Of a stretch of 64,000 bases of DNA, positions 1 to 9,310 are shown in pieces. The stretch covers positions 682,001 through 746,000 of the forward strand of contig CAWFQA010000002.1 in the NCBI GenBank assembly GCA_963817855.1. The letters run 5' to 3'. Position 1 is the first letter of the stretch, and every line of letters begins with the position of its first letter. The DNA is from JAKAAZ01 sp963817855 (GTDB lineage: Bacteria > Acidobacteriota > Terriglobia > Terriglobales > Acidobacteriaceae). The notes beneath the pieces were generated by a model. It searched no databases. It was not told where the DNA came from and was given only the letters and a program-made list of their open reading frames with translations. Made by a program: the position numbers and the translations under genes.

Positions 1-2
1 AT

Positions 3-547
3 GCCACGCATCGCCGGCTTTCGAAAATGTTTGCCGATCGCGAGGTTCACAAAACCTACATCGCGCTCGTCCACGGTGCGGTGAAACTCGATCGCGGCAC
101 TCTGAATGCTCCCATCAGTCGCGACCAGCAGCGCCGCACTCGCATGACAACGCATCGCATGGGAGGCCGAACCGCTATTTCACATTATCGCGTGCTAGAA
201 CGATTCCAATCGCGTTACGGCCATTTCACTTTGGTCGAGGTCGAGATCGAGACCGGCCGCACTCATCAGATTCGTGTCCATCTTTCCTCCATCGGACACT
301 CGGTCGTTGGTGACACGCTCTATGGAGCCCCGCATAAGATTCTTCCGCTCATCGAGCTCCAGCCACTCGTCTCCAGAAAGCGGCGGCTTTGGAGCAGGCA
401 ATCTCTGTCGACCGCAATTTCCTGCACGCAATGCGGCTTCGGTTGACCCATCCGGAGTCAGGGAAATCTATGGAATTCGAAACGCCTTTGCCAGCCGATT
501 TAGAGGGGTGGCTAACTCGGCTCAGGTTGCTTGTCCAGCGAAAATAA
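3..547 (+). CDS. RluA-family 23S rRNA/tRNA pseudouridine synthase, 3' part, frameshifted
   Basis: C-terminal part of an RluA/RluD-type pseudouridine synthase, which isomerises specific uridines in structural RNA. The gene runs off the left edge. Seen: the frame from base 3 carries the conserved KTYIALVHG stretch, then GRTHQIRVHLSSIGHSVVGD and LYGAP, the usual end of the catalytic domain. After about base 340 this frame loses similarity, and the family's C-terminal signature (DRNFLHAMRLRLTHPESG, then a PADLEGW stretch) continues in the +2 frame from about 341 to the TAA at 545-547. One base has therefore been gained or lost near 335-350, close to the end of the domain. The frame 3 protein would instead end at 446 with an unrelated tail. 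It could be a sequencing indel or a real mutation. Family assignment is firm; which member (RluA, RluC or RluD) is not decided. Confidence 0.8.
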
Positions 548-754
548 GCGCTTGACACTGGTAAACTGGAATGAATGATCGGCGGCAAGATCGAACGATT
601 GAACTTCAGATGGCATAGGTCTTGGTTGGGAACGGCTGTGATTTTTCTCGCCTTCTGATCGGAACGCAGAATATTTCCCAGGCGCAAAGCGCCACCGCGC
701 CTGCAACGCCGGCCGCGAAACAGACGGCTCCGCTTCTCCGAATGCTTCCGGAAA

Positions 755-1651
755 GTGCGGCGTCGAGACCCATCCCGGCAGCCAACTTCTGACGCGCAGC
801 AAAATGGCGCTTACACCATCACGACCGTCGTGAACGAAGTGAATCTTATCTTCACCGTAACCGACAAGCATGGCCATTTCATCCGCAATCTGAACGAGAG
901 CGACTTCTCGCTGCTGGACAACCACATGTCCCCAGCCGAGGTCTACAGCTTTACTCAACAGACCAATCTCCCGCTGCGCGTCGGCCTCATGATTGACACC
1001 AGCAGTTCCATCCGTTCCCGCTTTCAGTTCGAACAGAATGCGGCCGTCGAATTTCTTTTGTCGGTGCTGCGCCCCCAGGTCGACAAGGCCTTCGTGATGG
1101 GTTTCGATGTCACCCCGGACGTCACTCAGGGATACACGAACAACGGGGATCTGCTGGCAGCCGGCATTCGCAAACTATCTCCCGGCGGTGGTACCGCGCT
1201 CTATGACGCAACCTATACCGCTTGCCGCGATCAGATGCTCCCGCTCGCTCGCTCCGGTGCCCTCCGCAAAACTCTCATCCTGCTTTCCGATGGAGACGAC
1301 GATCAGAGCCACGCCACGCTCGACGATGCCGTCAAGATGTGCCAGCGCGCGTCCACCGCGATCTACACCATCAGCACCAACGACAGCCCGAGCCGCGATC
1401 GTGGTGACGACATCCTGAAAGCCATGGCAGTGGCCACGGGCGGCCGCGCCTTCAATCCTTTCCGCATGGAAAATGTGGCGGAAGCATTCCAGAGCATTCA
1501 GGAAGAATTGCGCAGTCAATATTCGCTCGTCTATAAGCCTGCCGATTTCAAGGCCGACGGCGCCTTCAGGCCGATCTACCTGACTGCGTACGATCGCGAC
1601 TACAAGGTCAGCGCCGAAAAAGGATACTTTGCACCCAGCAGGCCCAACTAG
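755..1651 (+). CDS. Exported VWFA-related protein of the acidobacterial type, N-terminus displaced by frameshifts
   Basis: Von Willebrand factor A-like protein of the kind abundant in Acidobacteriota; role unknown, probably binding or adhesion outside the cytoplasm. Seen: the open frame of 298 residues has a beta-rich lead (TVTDKHGHFIRNLNESDFSL), then a VWA domain with a MIDAS-like DTSSSIR motif near residue 82, a GGGTALYDA segment, and LILLSDGDDD. The ATG at 755 is not convincing because no signal peptide follows. Upstream, an ATG at 575 opens a membrane-spanning start that stops at 656. The adjacent frame (about 652-787) continues with a signal-peptide-like end and an Ala/Pro/Thr-rich linker. 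The natural gene was probably about 575-1651 with two indels near 655 and 790. It converges on ligA with only three bases between stop codons. Confidence 0.75.
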   Translation: MRRRDPSRQPTSDAQQNGAYTITTVVNEVNLIFTVTDKHGHFIRNLNESDFSLLDNHMSPAEVYSFTQQTNLPLRVGLMIDTSSSIRSRFQFEQNAAVEFLLSVLRPQVDKAFVMGFDVTPDVTQGYTNNGDLLAAGIRKLSPGGGTALYDATYTACRDQMLPLARSGALRKTLILLSDGDDDQSHATLDDAVKMCQRASTAIYTISTNDSPSRDRGDDILKAMAVATGGRAFNPFRMENVAEAFQSIQEELRSQYSLVYKPADFKADGAFRPIYLTAYDRDYKVSAEKGYFAPSRPN

Positions 1652-1654
1652 CGT

Positions 1655-3694
1655 TCAACTTTTCCCCTGCTCGAATAGCTCCAGCAGCCCCGGCTCGTCG
1701 AGCACGGGCACATTGAGCTTGCGTGCCGTGTCTAGCTTTGACCCGGCATCCGCTCCTGCAACGACGTAATTTGTTTTCTTGCTCACCGATCCGGTGACAT
1801 TCCCACCCTCACTCTCAATCCTCTTCTTTGCTTCTTCTCGCGTCAGCGAAGGGAGCGTGCCGGTCAGCACAAACGTCAATCCGTTCAGCCTGGAAGAAAT
1901 CTTTTTCTTCTCCGCGGCGAAATTCAGTCCCGCGGCTCGCAGCTTTTCGACCAGTTCGCGATTTCCGGGCACCGCAAAATACTCCAAAATTGCTGCCGAT
2001 ATACGCGGGCCAATCTCCTGCACCCGTTCCAGGTCTTCTGCCCTGGCTTCCATCACGTGATCCATGCTGCCAAACGCGTCGGCAAGAAATTGCGCTGTCC
2101 GCTCACCAACAAACCGAATGCCCAAGCCCAGAAGCACGCGATCCAACGGCGCTTGTTTCGATCGTTCGATCTGCTGTAGCAGCGCATGCGCCTTCTTGTG
2201 CTTCACCAGGTCGAGCGACAACAGAGTGGCCTCGTCAAGGCTATAAATATCGGCCAGATTGCGCACCAGCCCGCGTTCCGTCAGTTGGTTGACGACCGCG
2301 TCACCGAGACCTTCAATGTTCATCACTCCGCGCGCGGCAAAATGCAGCAGGCTTTCTCGCAGGCGTGCCGGACAACTCACGTTGATGCAACGCCAATCGA
2401 CTTCTCCCTCTTCGCGCACCACCGGATTCCCACACTCCGGGCATTCCGTGGGAAACACAAAATCATGGGCGTCCGCAGGCCGCTTGTCACGCAGAACTTC
2501 AACCACCTTGGGAATGACGTCTCCCCCGCGTTCAACGGTGACGAAATCTCCAATCTTCAGTCCGAGCCGCTCAATCTCATCCGCATTATGCAGCGTGGCG
2601 CGGCTCACTGTCGTTCCGCCAATCGCCACAGGAACCAACTCCGCCACCGGCGTCAGCTTGCCGGTCCGGCCCACCTGCACCAGAATGTTCTTGACCTGTG
2701 TAGCGGCAGCGCGGGCCGCAAACTTGTACGCAATCGCCCAGCGCGGAGCGCGGCCGGTAAAGCCCAGCTTGCGCTGCACCGCAGTGCTGTCCACCTTCAG
2801 GACTACACCATCAATTTCGTACGGCAATGAATCCCGCATCGATTCGGCTCGCGCAATAAAGTCCCACGCCTCATCGACCGTGGCAACAAGAGCCCGTTTT
2901 GGATTCACTCGAAATCCCGCTGCGACCAGGGCGTCAAGCGACTCGCTCTGGCGAGGGAAAATATACCCCCCCTCGTCCAAGGCAAAATACGCGTAGAAAT
3001 CTAAGCGACGCTGCGCCACAATGTTCGGTTCAAGCGTACGTAATGTACCTGCTGCCGCATTGCGCGGATTCGCAGCTGGAGCCAACCCCTGCTCTTCCCG
3101 CTCTGCATTCAGTTTTTGAAACGCTGTCAGCGGCAAAACCACTTCACCCCGAATTTCAAAATCCTCCGGCATCCGTGAATCGCGCAGCTTCGCTCCAGAA
3201 ATACTCAGCGGCACCGATCGGATAGTACGAACATTGTTCGTCACATCCTCGCCGATCACGCCATCTCCACGGGTGACTCCTCGAACAAGCTTTCCACCCT
3301 CATATGTCAGAGCCAGCGACAATCCGTCGAGCTTCAACTCGCAGGCGTAATCCATCTCTTCGCCTCTAGCCAACTCGTGTACACGGCGGTCCCACTCGCG
3401 CAACTCTTCTTCGTTATAGGCGTTGTCCAGCGAAAGCATCGGCCGCGAGTGTGCCACCTTGGCGAAGCCTTCCTTCGGCTTGCCTCCCACTCTCTGCGTC
3501 GGGGAATCCGGCGTTCGCAGTTCCGGATGCGCATCCTCAAGGGCGCGCAATTCGCGCATCCAGGCGTCATATTGCGCGTCGGAGACCTCCGGAGCATCTA
3601 GTCCGAAATAGAGATACTCGTGGTGCCGCAAGGTCTCGCGTAGCTCGTCGATCTGCTTCTCGACTCCGCGGCTGGGTGAAGACTTCGTCATCAA
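1655..3694 (-). CDS. ligA: NAD-dependent DNA ligase LigA
   Basis: Seals nicks in duplex DNA during replication and repair, using NAD+. At 679 residues it has the normal family length. Seen in order: Ia domain (HHEYLYF near residue 25), adenylation domain with the active-site KLDG motif (Lys121), OB-fold region, a four-Cys zinc finger (CPEC near 415 and a matching pair at CINVSC), helix-hairpin-helix repeats, and a C-terminal BRCT domain with LTFVLTGTLPSLTREEAKKR. All landmark residues are present and the frame is unbroken. Two adjacent ATGs open the gene; the first is used here. It converges with the VWA gene and diverges from the DUF457 gene 71 bases away, so it is probably transcribed alone. 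Confidence 0.98.
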   Translation of the reverse strand: MMTKSSPSRGVEKQIDELRETLRHHEYLYFGLDAPEVSDAQYDAWMRELRALEDAHPELRTPDSPTQRVGGKPKEGFAKVAHSRPMLSLDNAYNEEELREWDRRVHELARGEEMDYACELKLDGLSLALTYEGGKLVRGVTRGDGVIGEDVTNNVRTIRSVPLSISGAKLRDSRMPEDFEIRGEVVLPLTAFQKLNAEREEQGLAPAANPRNAAAGTLRTLEPNIVAQRRLDFYAYFALDEGGYIFPRQSESLDALVAAGFRVNPKRALVATVDEAWDFIARAESMRDSLPYEIDGVVLKVDSTAVQRKLGFTGRAPRWAIAYKFAARAAATQVKNILVQVGRTGKLTPVAELVPVAIGGTTVSRATLHNADEIERLGLKIGDFVTVERGGDVIPKVVEVLRDKRPADAHDFVFPTECPECGNPVVREEGEVDWRCINVSCPARLRESLLHFAARGVMNIEGLGDAVVNQLTERGLVRNLADIYSLDEATLLSLDLVKHKKAHALLQQIERSKQAPLDRVLLGLGIRFVGERTAQFLADAFGSMDHVMEARAEDLERVQEIGPRISAAILEYFAVPGNRELVEKLRAAGLNFAAEKKKISSRLNGLTFVLTGTLPSLTREEAKKRIESEGGNVTGSVSKKTNYVVAGADAGSKLDTARKLNVPVLDEPGLLELFEQGKS

Positions 3695-3765
3695 TGGAAT
3701 TATAGAGACGCCTTCGATTCAGTGGCTGCGGTCTTTCGCTGTTGCCGTGTATGCTCAGAAATTGA

Positions 3766-4863
3766 ATGGAGCCGGTCACACATTTTTTAACGGGCGCATG
3801 CCTGGGGCGATCTGGATTTAATCGCACCACCGCCTACGCCACACTGACAATGGTGCTGGCTGCGGAAGCTCCTGACATCGACCTTCTCTGGAAACTGCGC
3901 GGCCCCGTTGCCGAGTTTCAGCATCATCGCGGTATCACGCATACGTTTCTTGGCGCGCCGTTCATGGCCCTGCTGATCACCGGCGCCGTCTGGCTATGGC
4001 ATCGCTGGCGCATGCGCGATGCGGCCAGACATGCAGACGATATTGCTGGCTCGCAATCGAATCTCCGGTCCCATGCGCCGTCAGTGCGCTGGGGGTGGAT
4101 ATGGTTGCTCGCTCTGATTGCGGATCTGAGCCACCTGCTACTCGATTGGACCAACAATTACGGCTTGCGCCCCTTCTTTCCATTTAATCCGCATTGGTAT
4201 GCGGGCAGCATTTTCTTTATCTTTGAACCCGTCTTCTTTGCCGGACTGGTTCTCGCATTGCTAATACCCGCCATTCTGGGATTGGTCGATCGAGAAATTG
4301 GAATTCGGCGCACTATGTTTCGCGGCCGTGGGTGGGCGATCTTCGCTCTCCTCGTCGGTGTGATTCTCGGGTGCTGGCGGTGGGCAGAGCATGACCGTGC
4401 CCTTGAGATCCTCGCAAAGCAAAACTTTCAAAATGAGCCGGTGTTGAAGATGACGGTCAACCCCTACCCCGGAGACGTCTTCCAGTGGTTCGGCGTGGTT
4501 GAAACGAAGGATTTTTATCAAACCGGAATTTTGAACACGCGCAGCGATAGTTTCACGAGCGAAGCTCCTGACGATCTCTACTACAAGCAGCCTCAGACCC
4601 CATTAATTCTGGCAGCCAAACGCTCCTGGCTCGGACAGGTCTTCCTCAATTGGTCGAGATATCCCTTCGTTGCACAGAGAGGCACCTTCGATACGCTCCA
4701 GGACGGCGGCCACTATACCGAGGTACATTTCGAGGATTTGCGATTTGCGTACAACGTGCTGTTTCTCCGTGGTCGACGCGACAATCCGCTTGCCGGTACC
4801 GTCACCGTCGCCCCAAACGGAGAGGTGGATGAGATGCGAATGAGTGGCCGAATACAAAAATAG
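3766..4863 (+). CDS. Membrane-bound metal-dependent hydrolase, YdjM/DUF457 family
   Basis: Integral membrane protein of the YdjM-like (DUF457) family, annotated as metal-dependent hydrolases; no substrate is known. Seen: the N-terminal THFLTGA motif, the acidic APDIDLL segment near residues 35-41, and the His-rich FQHHRGITHT motif near 51-60 that marks the family's presumed metal site. A second DLSHLLLDWTNNYGLRPFFP block follows near 125-145. Several hydrophobic spans lie between residues 65 and 220, and the last 140 residues are soluble. At 365 residues it is a full-length long form. It is divergent from ligA and shows no clear operon partner. Confidence 0.85.
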   Translation: MEPVTHFLTGACLGRSGFNRTTAYATLTMVLAAEAPDIDLLWKLRGPVAEFQHHRGITHTFLGAPFMALLITGAVWLWHRWRMRDAARHADDIAGSQSNLRSHAPSVRWGWIWLLALIADLSHLLLDWTNNYGLRPFFPFNPHWYAGSIFFIFEPVFFAGLVLALLIPAILGLVDREIGIRRTMFRGRGWAIFALLVGVILGCWRWAEHDRALEILAKQNFQNEPVLKMTVNPYPGDVFQWFGVVETKDFYQTGILNTRSDSFTSEAPDDLYYKQPQTPLILAAKRSWLGQVFLNWSRYPFVAQRGTFDTLQDGGHYTEVHFEDLRFAYNVLFLRGRRDNPLAGTVTVAPNGEVDEMRMSGRIQK

Positions 4864-5022
4864 TCCTTGTCCTTAGTAACTTCGAGCCACAGTATTTTGT
4901 TGTCTGCATAACAACTAGTTTTGATTGCGCCAAAATTGCCTTGACCATTTCTCTTTCCTCCAGAAACAATGGTCTTCTAGGCGGAAACCCAACTTTCACA
5001 GTTCCGTAACAACGAGGACCGA

Positions 5023-5574
5023 ATGTTCAGCTATTTCTTTGTTTTAGCAGCGATTTTCACTCGCATCCTGCCACATCCATGGTTCAGCTTTACAGCCGTG
5101 GGAGCCTCACTCCTTGTGTTTGGAGCGCGCCGATCGCCCAAGCTGTTCATTCTCCCAGTATTAGCATTGGCTGCTGCCGACTATTACCTGACGGTCTTTG
5201 CCTACAATTACGCCTTTCATGTGCAGGATTATCTGGTCACCTGGGCCTGGTATCTGGGGGCCTGCTGGATGGGTTACGCATTTCTCCGCAAGCGGGCCAA
5301 TGCAGGACGCGTTGTTGGTGCGGCCTTGGCCTCTTCCACATCGTTTTTTCTGGCGAGTAACTTCGGCGTCTGGGCCGGCTCTCTCATCTACCCGCACACC
5401 GCGGGTGGGCTCGCCACCTGCTATCTCGTCGGGCTGCCATTCTACCGCAACGATGTTCTGGCAACCACTCTGTTGACGAGCGCCGTGTTCGGCATTCCTG
5501 TGCTGGCGCACCGCATGGTGGATGAGTGGCAGCGCCGCAGCCTCAACAGCCCGAGCGGACCGACCGCAGCCTGA
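5023..5574 (+). CDS. DUF6580-family integral membrane protein
   Basis: Small integral membrane protein of 183 residues with about five hydrophobic spans. The order of motifs (FTAVGASLLVFGAR near residue 24, ADYYLTVFAYNY near 53, SNFGVWAGS near 108, LPFYRNDVLATTLL near 135) matches the DUF6580 family, sometimes described as putative transport or substrate-binding membrane proteins. No catalytic motif is visible. It converges on the peptidase gene, with a possible hairpin between them. Confidence 0.7.
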   Translation: MFSYFFVLAAIFTRILPHPWFSFTAVGASLLVFGARRSPKLFILPVLALAAADYYLTVFAYNYAFHVQDYLVTWAWYLGACWMGYAFLRKRANAGRVVGAALASSTSFFLASNFGVWAGSLIYPHTAGGLATCYLVGLPFYRNDVLATTLLTSAVFGIPVLAHRMVDEWQRRSLNSPSGPTAA

Positions 5575-5597
5575 TTGATCTCTGATTTGTCGTATAC

Positions 5598-5634
5598 GGC
5601 TCCCGCCCTTCACAATGCAAAAGTGTGAGGAGCC
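5598..5634. terminator. Possible bidirectional hairpin between convergent genes
   Basis: GGCTCC at 5598-5603 pairs with GGAGCC at 5629-5634, and an inner CACA/TGTG pair extends the structure. It lies between the stop codons of the DUF6580 gene and the convergent peptidase gene. There is no clear T-run on either side, so a terminator role is only inferred from position. Confidence 0.35.
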
Positions 5635-5638
5635 TCTC

Positions 5639-7693
5639 CTATTGTGCCGCAGCCACCGCCTGTTCATGACGGCTGCTTTCGACTTCTGGAAGACTGCCAT
5701 CATTCACAACAACCTGCGCTGGCTTGCTATCCAGCAGCGTCCGCAACGCCGCATGCGTGTGGGCGGGAATCAGTAATTCCCGCGTCTGACTACTGAACGC
5801 CGAAGAAACTGTGACTGGGACTTCCGCGGCGCAAAAACTATCGTTCTGTACATCGACGCTTACCAGATAGTTCTTGCCGCTGCTGTTTTTATTCAAAATC
5901 GGCCGCCAATAGGCGCTGACGATATGCAGCTCCGGCAACCCGGTGTCGCGATAGACCCAATCGTCAAAAAACCATTCCAGATCCTTGTTTGAAGTTCTCT
6001 GCAGCAGCGTTTGAAAATAGCTGGGCTCGTGATCGTCTGCCGACACGTAAGCCTGCAGCGCCTTTTCCAGTGCTTCGTCGCCAATGACGTTGCGTAGCAT
6101 CCACAGCACGTCCGTCGCTTTATCGCGATAGTAAATATCGCTCCACGCCTCAATCAGGCTTTGTCCCGGATTCACTCCCGGATCGATTGTTTCGGCGATT
6201 GCAAGCGCGGCGCGATGAGAATCCATCTGCGTTATGGCAGTGCTGACTCCGGCACGTTGCTCAATCCACAACAGCGTCATGAACTGCGCCACACCCTCAT
6301 TCAGCCAAACTCGCGGCGAAATAAAATAGGCATGGCCCAACATATGCGCCATCACCGGACCCACGGTACCGTCGCTCGCGTTGGTCTTGAGCGGCAGAAA
6401 TAGAATGTTCCTCTCTTCAGAGGGAAGATCGTTGCCATCCGGCAAATCCACCAGCACGACCGACCGTTTCGGATGCGCTCCCAGCCATTGTTCGACCATC
6501 GGACGAGTCTGAGTGAATACTGTTTGATATTTCGACGCGGCTGCCTTGTTTTCACCTCGGGAATAGATCTCGAGTCCCGGCATGCTCTCCTCGGCCGCCG
6601 ATATCACGAAGAGACTCATAGGGGCGAACCCTAAACGCATCGACGGCAAAGTGAACGAAACCACCTGCAAGATCGTGTTGCCAGCCGTTGTTGGAGGCGC
6701 AGGTAAAATTCCCGCTGCCTGTTTCGTTGCAGATCCGCCACTGGTGGATTTCTCGCGTTGCGCTGGCCCCTTCCCCAATCTGGGCGAAACAGATGATGGT
6801 GTCACCGGCTCTCGCGGAGATTCTCCGTCCGGTTTCACCACTGTCCCATTCAAAAAGGCGACCGTCGGCTTCACGTCCAGATATTCCACCAGTAGGTGCA
6901 TCGAAACTTTGGCGTTTGATTCGCTCAGCTTCCATTTCCCGACAGAGTCAAACATCTCCGCTCCCTGACCGAGCAGCACCGGTGCCGTCGAAACAGGAAA
7001 CCAGATGACATTCCCAAATCCCCGCAGCGCGGTGAAATTCGGCTCGATCGCATCCCACTCCGAGGAATTTGCGATTTTTGACGGTGCGCCCAGGCGCAGC
7101 AGACGTTGCGCCGACGGGACGACGGTGCCGGAGTAAATCACGCTCATCCGAATGCTCGCTCCTGCTGCAAGAGGCGTCCCAAGTTTGACGACCGCCTCCG
7201 TGAGTTCGCCCGTATGGTCGATGTCGCTGTCCACTGTTTCGGTCTCAAACTTTGTCGGCTTGCCGTCCACTTGGATTGAATACCAATGCAGCGATGAGGA
7301 AAGCTGCAACGCAATCCCATTCAGCGGCTCTTCGGTGTTGTTCCGGGCCACCACACGCGCTTGCACCGAAATCGACTGCTGCGATGGTTCCAGATGCACT
7401 TCAAAATCGTAGGAACTAAATGTCAATGAGGTGCGTTCGGCATCGGTCGCAAGCGTCGCTTCTGCCGGCGCACCAGCGGCTTTCGGCGAGCTCGCGGCCT
7501 GCTGTGCAGGAGACGTTACGGCAGGAGTCTGATCAGCCGATATGTTGTTATCGCCACTGGAAAACAGAACTTGTCCATTTCCAGAGGAGGAGTTCTGATG
7601 GTTTGCCTGGGAGCTCTGTCCGAGCGAACTGCCAACCGCGAAAAGAAGAAAAAAAACCAACCAATACCGCATACAATACCGCATACAATTCAT
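5639..7693 (-). CDS. Exported M1-like (gluzincin) peptidase homologue lacking the catalytic glutamate
   Basis: Secreted or periplasmic protein of 684 residues resembling M1-family aminopeptidases. Seen: a hydrophobic signal segment (WLVFFLLFAVGSSLG), an N-terminal beta domain (SYDFEVHLEPSQQSISVQAR), then the peptidase-like core with HMLGH at residues 450-454 and VWLNEG near 463-467. In active M1 enzymes the first motif is HExxH and the third zinc ligand (Glu of NEG) lies about 19 residues after the second His. Here the catalytic Glu is Met and the spacing is only 12, so hydrolytic activity is doubtful. I chose the ATG at 7693 because it forms an ATGA overlap with the rlmB stop; further upstream the frame is only the shadow of rlmB. 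Two more ATGs follow at 7684 and 7672 within a 12-base tandem duplication. Confidence 0.8.
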   Translation of the reverse strand: MNCMRYCMRYWLVFFLLFAVGSSLGQSSQANHQNSSSGNGQVLFSSGDNNISADQTPAVTSPAQQAASSPKAAGAPAEATLATDAERTSLTFSSYDFEVHLEPSQQSISVQARVVARNNTEEPLNGIALQLSSSLHWYSIQVDGKPTKFETETVDSDIDHTGELTEAVVKLGTPLAAGASIRMSVIYSGTVVPSAQRLLRLGAPSKIANSSEWDAIEPNFTALRGFGNVIWFPVSTAPVLLGQGAEMFDSVGKWKLSESNAKVSMHLLVEYLDVKPTVAFLNGTVVKPDGESPREPVTPSSVSPRLGKGPAQREKSTSGGSATKQAAGILPAPPTTAGNTILQVVSFTLPSMRLGFAPMSLFVISAAEESMPGLEIYSRGENKAAASKYQTVFTQTRPMVEQWLGAHPKRSVVLVDLPDGNDLPSEERNILFLPLKTNASDGTVGPVMAHMLGHAYFISPRVWLNEGVAQFMTLLWIEQRAGVSTAITQMDSHRAALAIAETIDPGVNPGQSLIEAWSDIYYRDKATDVLWMLRNVIGDEALEKALQAYVSADDHEPSYFQTLLQRTSNKDLEWFFDDWVYRDTGLPELHIVSAYWRPILNKNSSGKNYLVSVDVQNDSFCAAEVPVTVSSAFSSQTRELLIPAHTHAALRTLLDSKPAQVVVNDGSLPEVESSRHEQAVAAAQ

Positions 7694-8490
7694 GAACCCA
7701 ATCCCTTGAGAGGTCGCTTTTTGCGATCTGAAGCAGTCGAGTTCTCGATCGCTGGCGGCAGTGCCGCTGTGCGGCGTTGTCGTGCCGCTTCGTACATGAC
7801 AATCGCGCCCGCCACAGATACATTCAGCGACGATACCTGGCCCGCCATGGGAATTCGCAACAGATAATCGCAAGTTCTTCGAGTCAGCTCATGCAATCCG
7901 CTCCCCTCCCCGCCAAGCACCAGGACAAAATTGCATCGATAATCGAAACTATCGTAATCCGAGGAGCCTCGTTCATCGAGCCCGACACACCAAACGTTCT
8001 GCCGCTTCAACTCTTCCAGCGCGCGCACCAGGTTCGTTGCCTGTGCAATTCGGACATGTTCAGCGGCGCCTGCGGAAGTTTTCACGACTGTCGCATTCAC
8101 CCCAGCAGCTCGCCGCTCCGGTAGAATCACGCCATCCACCCCGGCTCCGTCCGCGGTTCTCAGGAGCGCGCCAAGGTTATGAGGATCCTCGACGCCGTCC
8201 AGAGCCAATAAAAAAAGATCGTGTCCTTTGCGCTGCCCCAGTTCTTCGAGCGAGGAGTATCCCCGCTCGGCCACCACGGCCACCACTCCTTGGTGAGCAT
8301 CGGTGCGCGCCATCCTTGTCAGCTGCTCCTTCGATTCCATCCGCACGGGTATCCCGGCGGCCTGGCACGCCTCTGCGATTCCATTCAGGCGCATATCGTG
8401 GCGCTGTCGAGAAATCGTCACGGACTCCAGACGTCGATTGCCCGATCGAATCGCTTCTTCTACGGCGTGCAATCCGTACAACAGCTGCAT
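7690..8490 (-). CDS. rlmB: 23S rRNA (guanosine-2'-O-)-methyltransferase RlmB, TrmH/SpoU family
   Basis: SPOUT-class methyltransferase that uses SAM to methylate a ribose 2'-OH in 23S rRNA. At 266 residues it has the standard length. Seen: N-terminal substrate-binding domain beginning LLYGLHAVEEAI, then the three SpoU motifs: NLGALLRTADGAG near residue 105, LVLGGEGSGLHE near 190, and IPMAGQVSSLNVSVAGAI near 215-232, which forms the SAM-binding knot. It lies upstream of and overlaps the M1-like gene by four bases, so the two are probably translationally coupled. The family also includes tRNA Gm18 methyltransferase; the N-terminal domain favours RlmB. Confidence 0.92.
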   Translation of the reverse strand: MQLLYGLHAVEEAIRSGNRRLESVTISRQRHDMRLNGIAEACQAAGIPVRMESKEQLTRMARTDAHQGVVAVVAERGYSSLEELGQRKGHDLFLLALDGVEDPHNLGALLRTADGAGVDGVILPERRAAGVNATVVKTSAGAAEHVRIAQATNLVRALEELKRQNVWCVGLDERGSSDYDSFDYRCNFVLVLGGEGSGLHELTRRTCDYLLRIPMAGQVSSLNVSVAGAIVMYEAARQRRTAALPPAIENSTASDRKKRPLKGLGS

Positions 8491-8614
8491 AATCTATAGT
8501 GTATCCTCCGCATCCGACAATGATTCGCCTTATCTTCGCCGCAGAAGTAATCCCTATACCCGTGTTTCTTCCGCTTCAGCATCTGAATCGTGAAAAAATA
8601 AGGGGTCGATCATT

Positions 8615-9310
8615 ATGCGATTCAAAGAAAATCCCCTCGCGAAACGCGTCTTTCTAGACCGGGCCGACGTCTCTACAAAAGAGACTATGGCATCTATGCA
8701 AACAGCCGCGCTCGTCGACACCCAGCGGGCGCAGGCCGCAAACGCTGCGATTGTTCTGGCCCTTCGTCGTCATGATCCGGAGATGATGGAGCAGTTAATC
8801 GAACGCTATCAGCACCGGTTGTTCCGTTATTTGCTATTTCTTGTCGGAAATCGCGACCTGGCGCAGGATCTTTTTCAAGAGACATGGCTTCGCGTATTGG
8901 AACGGGGCTCGCAATTCAGTGGTCGTTCGCGCTTTGAAACTTGGATGTTTGCAATCGCACGGAATCTCATGATCGACCACACTCGAAAACGAGTCGCGCT
9001 CAGTCTGGACGACGTAACCGATCCCGAGAGTGATCGCCCTGTTGAGATCGCGGCTGATCTCCCCTCCCCTTTTGATCATTTTCAGTCTGGAGAGCGGGCC
9101 GCTCGCATCGGCCGTGCCCTGCTCACCTTGCATCCGCTCTACCGTGAAGTGCTCGTCCTGCGCTTCCACGAGGAAATGTCCCTGGAAGAAATCGCACAGA
9201 TCAGCAGTGCGCCGCTGTCCACGGTAAAGTCGCGCCTCTACCGCGGAATGGCCGCACTAAAACCTGTCTTGGAACTGCACCGCGAATCCACAAGTGAGGT
9301 GCAGCCGTGA
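8615..9310 (+). CDS. ECF-type RNA polymerase sigma factor
   Basis: Alternative sigma-70 factor of the extracytoplasmic-function class, 231 residues. Seen: region 2 (RYQHRLFRYLLFLVGNRDLA, then QETWLRVLE and FETWMFAIARNLMIDHTRKR) and region 4 (HPLYREVLVLRFHEEMSLEE, then STVKSRLYRGMAAL) with its helix-turn-helix. Start at 8615 follows an AAGGGG stretch at a reasonable distance; an ATG at 8687 is an alternative. The next gene starts inside its stop codon (GTGA overlap), the usual arrangement for a sigma factor and its membrane regulator. The target promoters are not known. Confidence 0.92.
   Translation: MRFKENPLAKRVFLDRADVSTKETMASMQTAALVDTQRAQAANAAIVLALRRHDPEMMEQLIERYQHRLFRYLLFLVGNRDLAQDLFQETWLRVLERGSQFSGRSRFETWMFAIARNLMIDHTRKRVALSLDDVTDPESDRPVEIAADLPSPFDHFQSGERAARIGRALLTLHPLYREVLVLRFHEEMSLEEIAQISSAPLSTVKSRLYRGMAALKPVLELHRESTSEVQP

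Noticed and set aside
552..580. TTGACA at 552-557 as promoter of the VWA gene
   Set aside because: No acceptable -10 element at 16-18 bases, so it is not reported as a promoter.
2186..2830. Long plus-strand open frame inside ligA
   Set aside because: It is antisense to a conserved ligase gene and has no recognisable domain; it follows from codon bias.
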